Source: Thalassobaculum sp965228445 (GTDB lineage: Bacteria; Pseudomonadota; Alphaproteobacteria; Thalassobaculales; Thalassobaculaceae). From it: a stretch of DNA of 64,000 nucleotides. The stretch covers positions 186,001-250,000 of the forward strand of contig OZ245813.1 of assembly GCA_965228445.1 (NCBI GenBank). Direction: 5' to 3'. The notes under the pieces were generated by a model that was not told where the DNA came from, ran no database searches, and saw only the letters and a program-made list of their open reading frames with translations. The stretch's first letter is position 1, and each line of letters opens with the position of its first letter. Of this stretch, positions 62,701-64,000 are shown piece after piece. Both the position numbers and the translations under genes were made by a program.

Positions 62701-62872
62701 CCAGGCCATCGGCACCAGCGTCATGGGCGGCATGATCTCGGCCACCGTGCTGGCGATCTTCTTCGTGCCCCTGTTCTTCGTGCTGGTGATGCGGCTGTTC
62801 TCCAAGCGTCGCGTCGAGCCGCCGAAGTCGGACGAGGCGGACAAGACGCCGGAGCCGGCACCCGCCGGCTGA
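59729..62872 (+). CDS. RND multidrug efflux transporter (AcrB/HAE1 family)
   Basis: 1047 residues, normal length. It starts FFIDRPVFAWVIAIVIMLAG as AcrB does, has twelve membrane helices, two large periplasmic loops, and the proton-relay acidic pair in helix 4 (GLLVDDAIVVVENVERVM, near residue 406) with its partner Lys in helix 10 (TVGLSAKNAILIVEFA). It exports hydrophobic drugs or detergents using proton motive force. A strong terminator follows. Together with the MFP and TetR it forms a typical inducible pump locus. Confidence 0.96.
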   Translation: MASFFIDRPVFAWVIAIVIMLAGGLSILRLPIEQYPSVAPPTVTITATYPGASASTLENSVTQIIEQQMTGLDNLRYIKSTSDSSGTATITLTFNPEADPDIAQVQTQNKLQLATSLLPESVIQQGIRVAKSSGSFLMVLGFVSDTDMPQSDIANYIADNVRDPISRVEGVGSVRLFGSEHAMRIWLDPSKLQSYGITITEVRGAITAQNAEISAGQIGGAPAIPGQQINATLIAQTRLETPEEFGNILVRVNTDGSQVRLKDVARVEIGAANYDTVARYNGQAAVGMGLNLASGANALDTADAVRAKIRELQPFFPAGLEVVYPYDTTPFVEISINEVVMTLFEAIVLVFVVMFLFLQNIRATLIPTIAVPVILLGTFGVLAAFGFTINTLTMFGMVLAIGLLVDDAIVVVENVERVMHEDGLGPREATRKSMSQITGALVGIAMVLSAVFVPMAFFGGSTGAIYRQFSITIVSSMVLSVIVAIVLTPALCATMLRAKDGHGKKTGAFGWFNRGFDWTNRFYQGSVGHVVGRKWRYSLVYLLIVGGLALLFLRLPTSFLPNEDQGIMFSMISLPDNASQERTIEVLEKVEKHFLETEERNVNGLFTVAGFSFSGRGQNAGIAFINLKHWDERPDPVSTIVGRAYGALSQVREAQIFAFTPPAIIELGNATGFEFQLVDRGGVGHGVMMQARGQLLGAAAQDGRVSQVRPNGFPDTPQFRVDVDHEKASALGLSIADINTTLSTAWGASYVNDYMEDGRVKKVYLQADAPYRMMPNDLDRWYVRNAFDEMVPFSAFATSEWTYGSPRLERFNGASSIEIQGQAAAGVSSGVAMQAMQEMAQNLPDGVGYEWSGLSYEERMSGDQAPALYALSILVVFLCLAALYESWSIPVSVMLVVPLGVFGAVAAAHLRILPNDVYFQVGLLTTVGLSAKNAILIVEFARELYDDGMDLLEATVEAARQRFRPIIMTSMAFTLGVLPLAISTGAGAASRQAIGTSVMGGMISATVLAIFFVPLFFVLVMRLFSKRRVEPPKSDEADKTPEPAPAG

Positions 62873-62891
62873 GGCCGCACCGAGACGGAAA

Positions 62892-62925
62892 GGGCGTCCG
62901 CCGACCGGCGGGCGCCCTTTTTCTT
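62892..62925 (+). terminator. Rho-independent terminator after the RND operon
   Basis: GGGCGTCCGCC (62892-62902) pairs with GGCGGGCGCCC (62907-62917), with one G-T wobble, a 4-nt loop and a T-rich tail (TTTTTCTTT). Clear terminator 20 bp past the stop codon. Confidence 0.9.
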
Positions 62926-62948
62926 TGGGCCGATGGTTGACTTCCCGT

Positions 62949-62973
62949 GCATTAATGCGAATGAGTTGCATTA
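62949..62973. promoter_or_regulatory. Iron-type (Fur-like) operator candidate upstream of the ferric reductase
   Basis: A GCATTAATGC palindrome (62949-62958) overlaps a TAATGC-N9-GCATTA inverted repeat (62953-62973) in an A/T-rich patch about 40-60 bp before the reductase start. Such A/T-rich GCATTA/AATGC words resemble Fur boxes, but Irr or RirA sites cannot be excluded. Confidence 0.4.
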
Positions 62974-63011
62974 TAATTGATGCGCGCAAACCGACCGCCG
63001 GGAGTCCTGCC

Positions 63012-64000
63012 GTGACCGACCGACTGCACGCCGAACTGAGCCTGACGCTGGACGGGGCAGGGGCCTGGCTGGACCGGCAGGTCGAGCACCTGGCCGAGCA
63101 CGACATGCTGCCGACGGTCCGCACGCCGGAGACGGCCGCGTTCCGGAGCAGCTACGGGCTGTTCCACATCCATGCCGCCGGGCGCGCCCTGACGGTCCGG
63201 GTCGAGAGCGCGGATATCGGCGGGCTGGAGGTCCTCCAGGAGACCGTTTCCTACTACCTGAAGGCCCACGATCCGGCCCTGGCAGAGCGGATGGTCTGGC
63301 AGGGTTACGACCGCGACGAGACCCTGCCGGCGAACTTTCGGGAGATGCGGGTCCTTGGGCGGAGGCTGGCCAGTCCGTGGATGATCCGGCTGACGCTGCA
63401 GGGCCGGAACATGGCCGCCTTCGCCGAGCGCGGACTGCACATCCGGCTGCTGGTGCCGCCGTCCGGCCGGGAGCCGATCTGGCCGCGCCGGTCCCGGTCC
63501 GGGGCGGTGGTGCTTCCGGAGGGCGAGGACGCGCTGGCGGTGCGGGTCTATACGATCCGGTCGATCCGTCCCGAAAGCGGAGAGATCGACGTCGACGTGG
63601 TGCGCCATGCCGGCGGCGCGGTCTCCGACTGGGCCGAGACGGTCGAGGCGGACGCCCGGGTCGGCGTGATCGGGCCGGGTGGCGGCTTTTTCCCGGATGA
63701 CGGTTGGCTGCTGATCGGCGGGGACGAGACCGCCCTGCCGGCCATCGCCCGGATCCTGGAGGGCCGACCCGAGGGATCGGCCGGACACGCCGTCATCGGC
63801 GTGCGGCATCCGGAGGCGCGGATGGCGCTCGACGCGCCGGCGGGGATGAATGTCGAATGGGTGGTCGGCGACGAAGCCCTGTGCGCGGCGATGGCTGAAG
63901 CCGTCATTCCGTCCGGTGAGCCGCTCGTCTGGTTCGCCGGCGAAGCGGAGGCGGCGCGGCGCCTGCGGTCGGTGTTCCGTGACGAGCGGGGTCTGACCGC
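63012..64000 (+). CDS. Siderophore-interacting ferric reductase (SIP family), cut by window end
   Basis: 329 complete codons are open from a GTG at 63012 (GGGAG about 7 nt upstream) to the window end. The N-terminal 95 residues resemble the DUF2218 domain that often precedes this family. The FAD-binding domain follows (about 100-215), with the flavin motif VRVYTIRSIRP and VDVVRHAGGAVSDWAE. The C-terminal reductase domain begins at about 220 with GPGGGFF and the typical IGGDETALPAIARIL. It would release iron from ferric siderophores in the cytoplasm. The end of the protein is missing. Confidence 0.87.
   Translation, partial: MTDRLHAELSLTLDGAGAWLDRQVEHLAEHDMLPTVRTPETAAFRSSYGLFHIHAAGRALTVRVESADIGGLEVLQETVSYYLKAHDPALAERMVWQGYDRDETLPANFREMRVLGRRLASPWMIRLTLQGRNMAAFAERGLHIRLLVPPSGREPIWPRRSRSGAVVLPEGEDALAVRVYTIRSIRPESGEIDVDVVRHAGGAVSDWAETVEADARVGVIGPGGGFFPDDGWLLIGGDETALPAIARILEGRPEGSAGHAVIGVRHPEARMALDAPAGMNVEWVVGDEALCAAMAEAVIPSGEPLVWFAGEAEAARRLRSVFRDERGLT

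Noticed and set aside
60137..63124. 995-codon frame opposite the RND transporter
   Set aside because: His/Gln/Arg-rich low-complexity translation, no family features, fully overlapped by a clear AcrB homologue.
62952..63809. Minus-strand frame at the right end
   Set aside because: The plus strand encodes a convincing siderophore-interacting reductase over the same bases, so the minus frame is a shadow.
1..64000. CRISPR arrays, insertion sequences or prophage
   Set aside because: No regularly spaced repeats, transposase, integrase or phage structural genes were found on either strand.

Overview
The window is about 64 kb of GC-rich, densely coded DNA from what looks like a free-living alphaproteobacterium, possibly of the Rhodospirillales. 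No 16S gene is present and the genus cannot be fixed. Supporting signs are the strong G/C third-position bias, an HNGGPP-motif protein of alphaproteobacterial type, many ABC and TRAP uptake systems, TAT-exported binding proteins, and multi-domain sensor kinases. There are no insertion sequences, prophage genes or CRISPR arrays.

Layout. 1-3.6 kb: a truncated LysR regulator, a small basic protein, a divergent XRE-cupin regulator, an HNGGPP protein with a possible degenerate HAD-like domain, a Cys/Met-metabolism PLP enzyme and tRNA-Ser(GCT). 3.7-8.8 kb: an FAD amine/amino-acid oxidoreductase, a polysaccharide deacetylase, an IlvD-type dehydratase and an exported intradiol-dioxygenase-fold protein. 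8.9-17.3 kb: a hybrid histidine kinase, a class IV aminotransferase resembling (R)-amine transaminases, a SnoaL-like protein, a small secreted protein directly upstream of a second kinase, and hisS. 17.5-26.4 kb: a leftward seven-gene operon of a polyamine-type ABC importer, an Asp/Glu/hydantoin racemase and both hydantoinase subunits. 26.7-33.3 kb: an oxidative uronate module (uronate dehydrogenase, 5-dehydro-4-deoxyglucarate dehydratase, TRAP transporter, SMP-30 lactonase, FCD-GntR regulator). 33.6-38.4 kb: a 1304-residue hybrid kinase followed by a REC-GGDEF diguanylate cyclase. 38.6-44.5 kb: a BMP-type nucleoside/base ABC importer and a CodA-like deaminase. 44.5-52.5 kb: a leftward operon of two transglutaminase-like proteins, a fused circularly permuted ATP-grasp/alpha-E protein and two glutathione transferases. 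52.6-57.7 kb: a complete branched-chain amino-acid-type ABC importer. 57.7-62.9 kb: TetR, a membrane fusion protein and an RND pump around a perfect operator palindrome. 63.0 kb to the end: a truncated siderophore-interacting ferric reductase.

Functionally, most of the window imports and breaks down nitrogen- and carbon-containing small molecules (hydantoins, uronates, nucleobases, amino acids), each uptake system sitting beside its enzymes or regulator. Three sensor kinases add signalling, one of them apparently feeding cyclic-di-GMP.

The least explained parts are the transglutaminase/ATP-grasp/alpha-E/GST operon, the HNGGPP protein, the duplicated sensor region of the 1304-residue kinase, and the secreted protein paired with the second kinase. 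All functional calls come from reading the sequence; no database search was possible.
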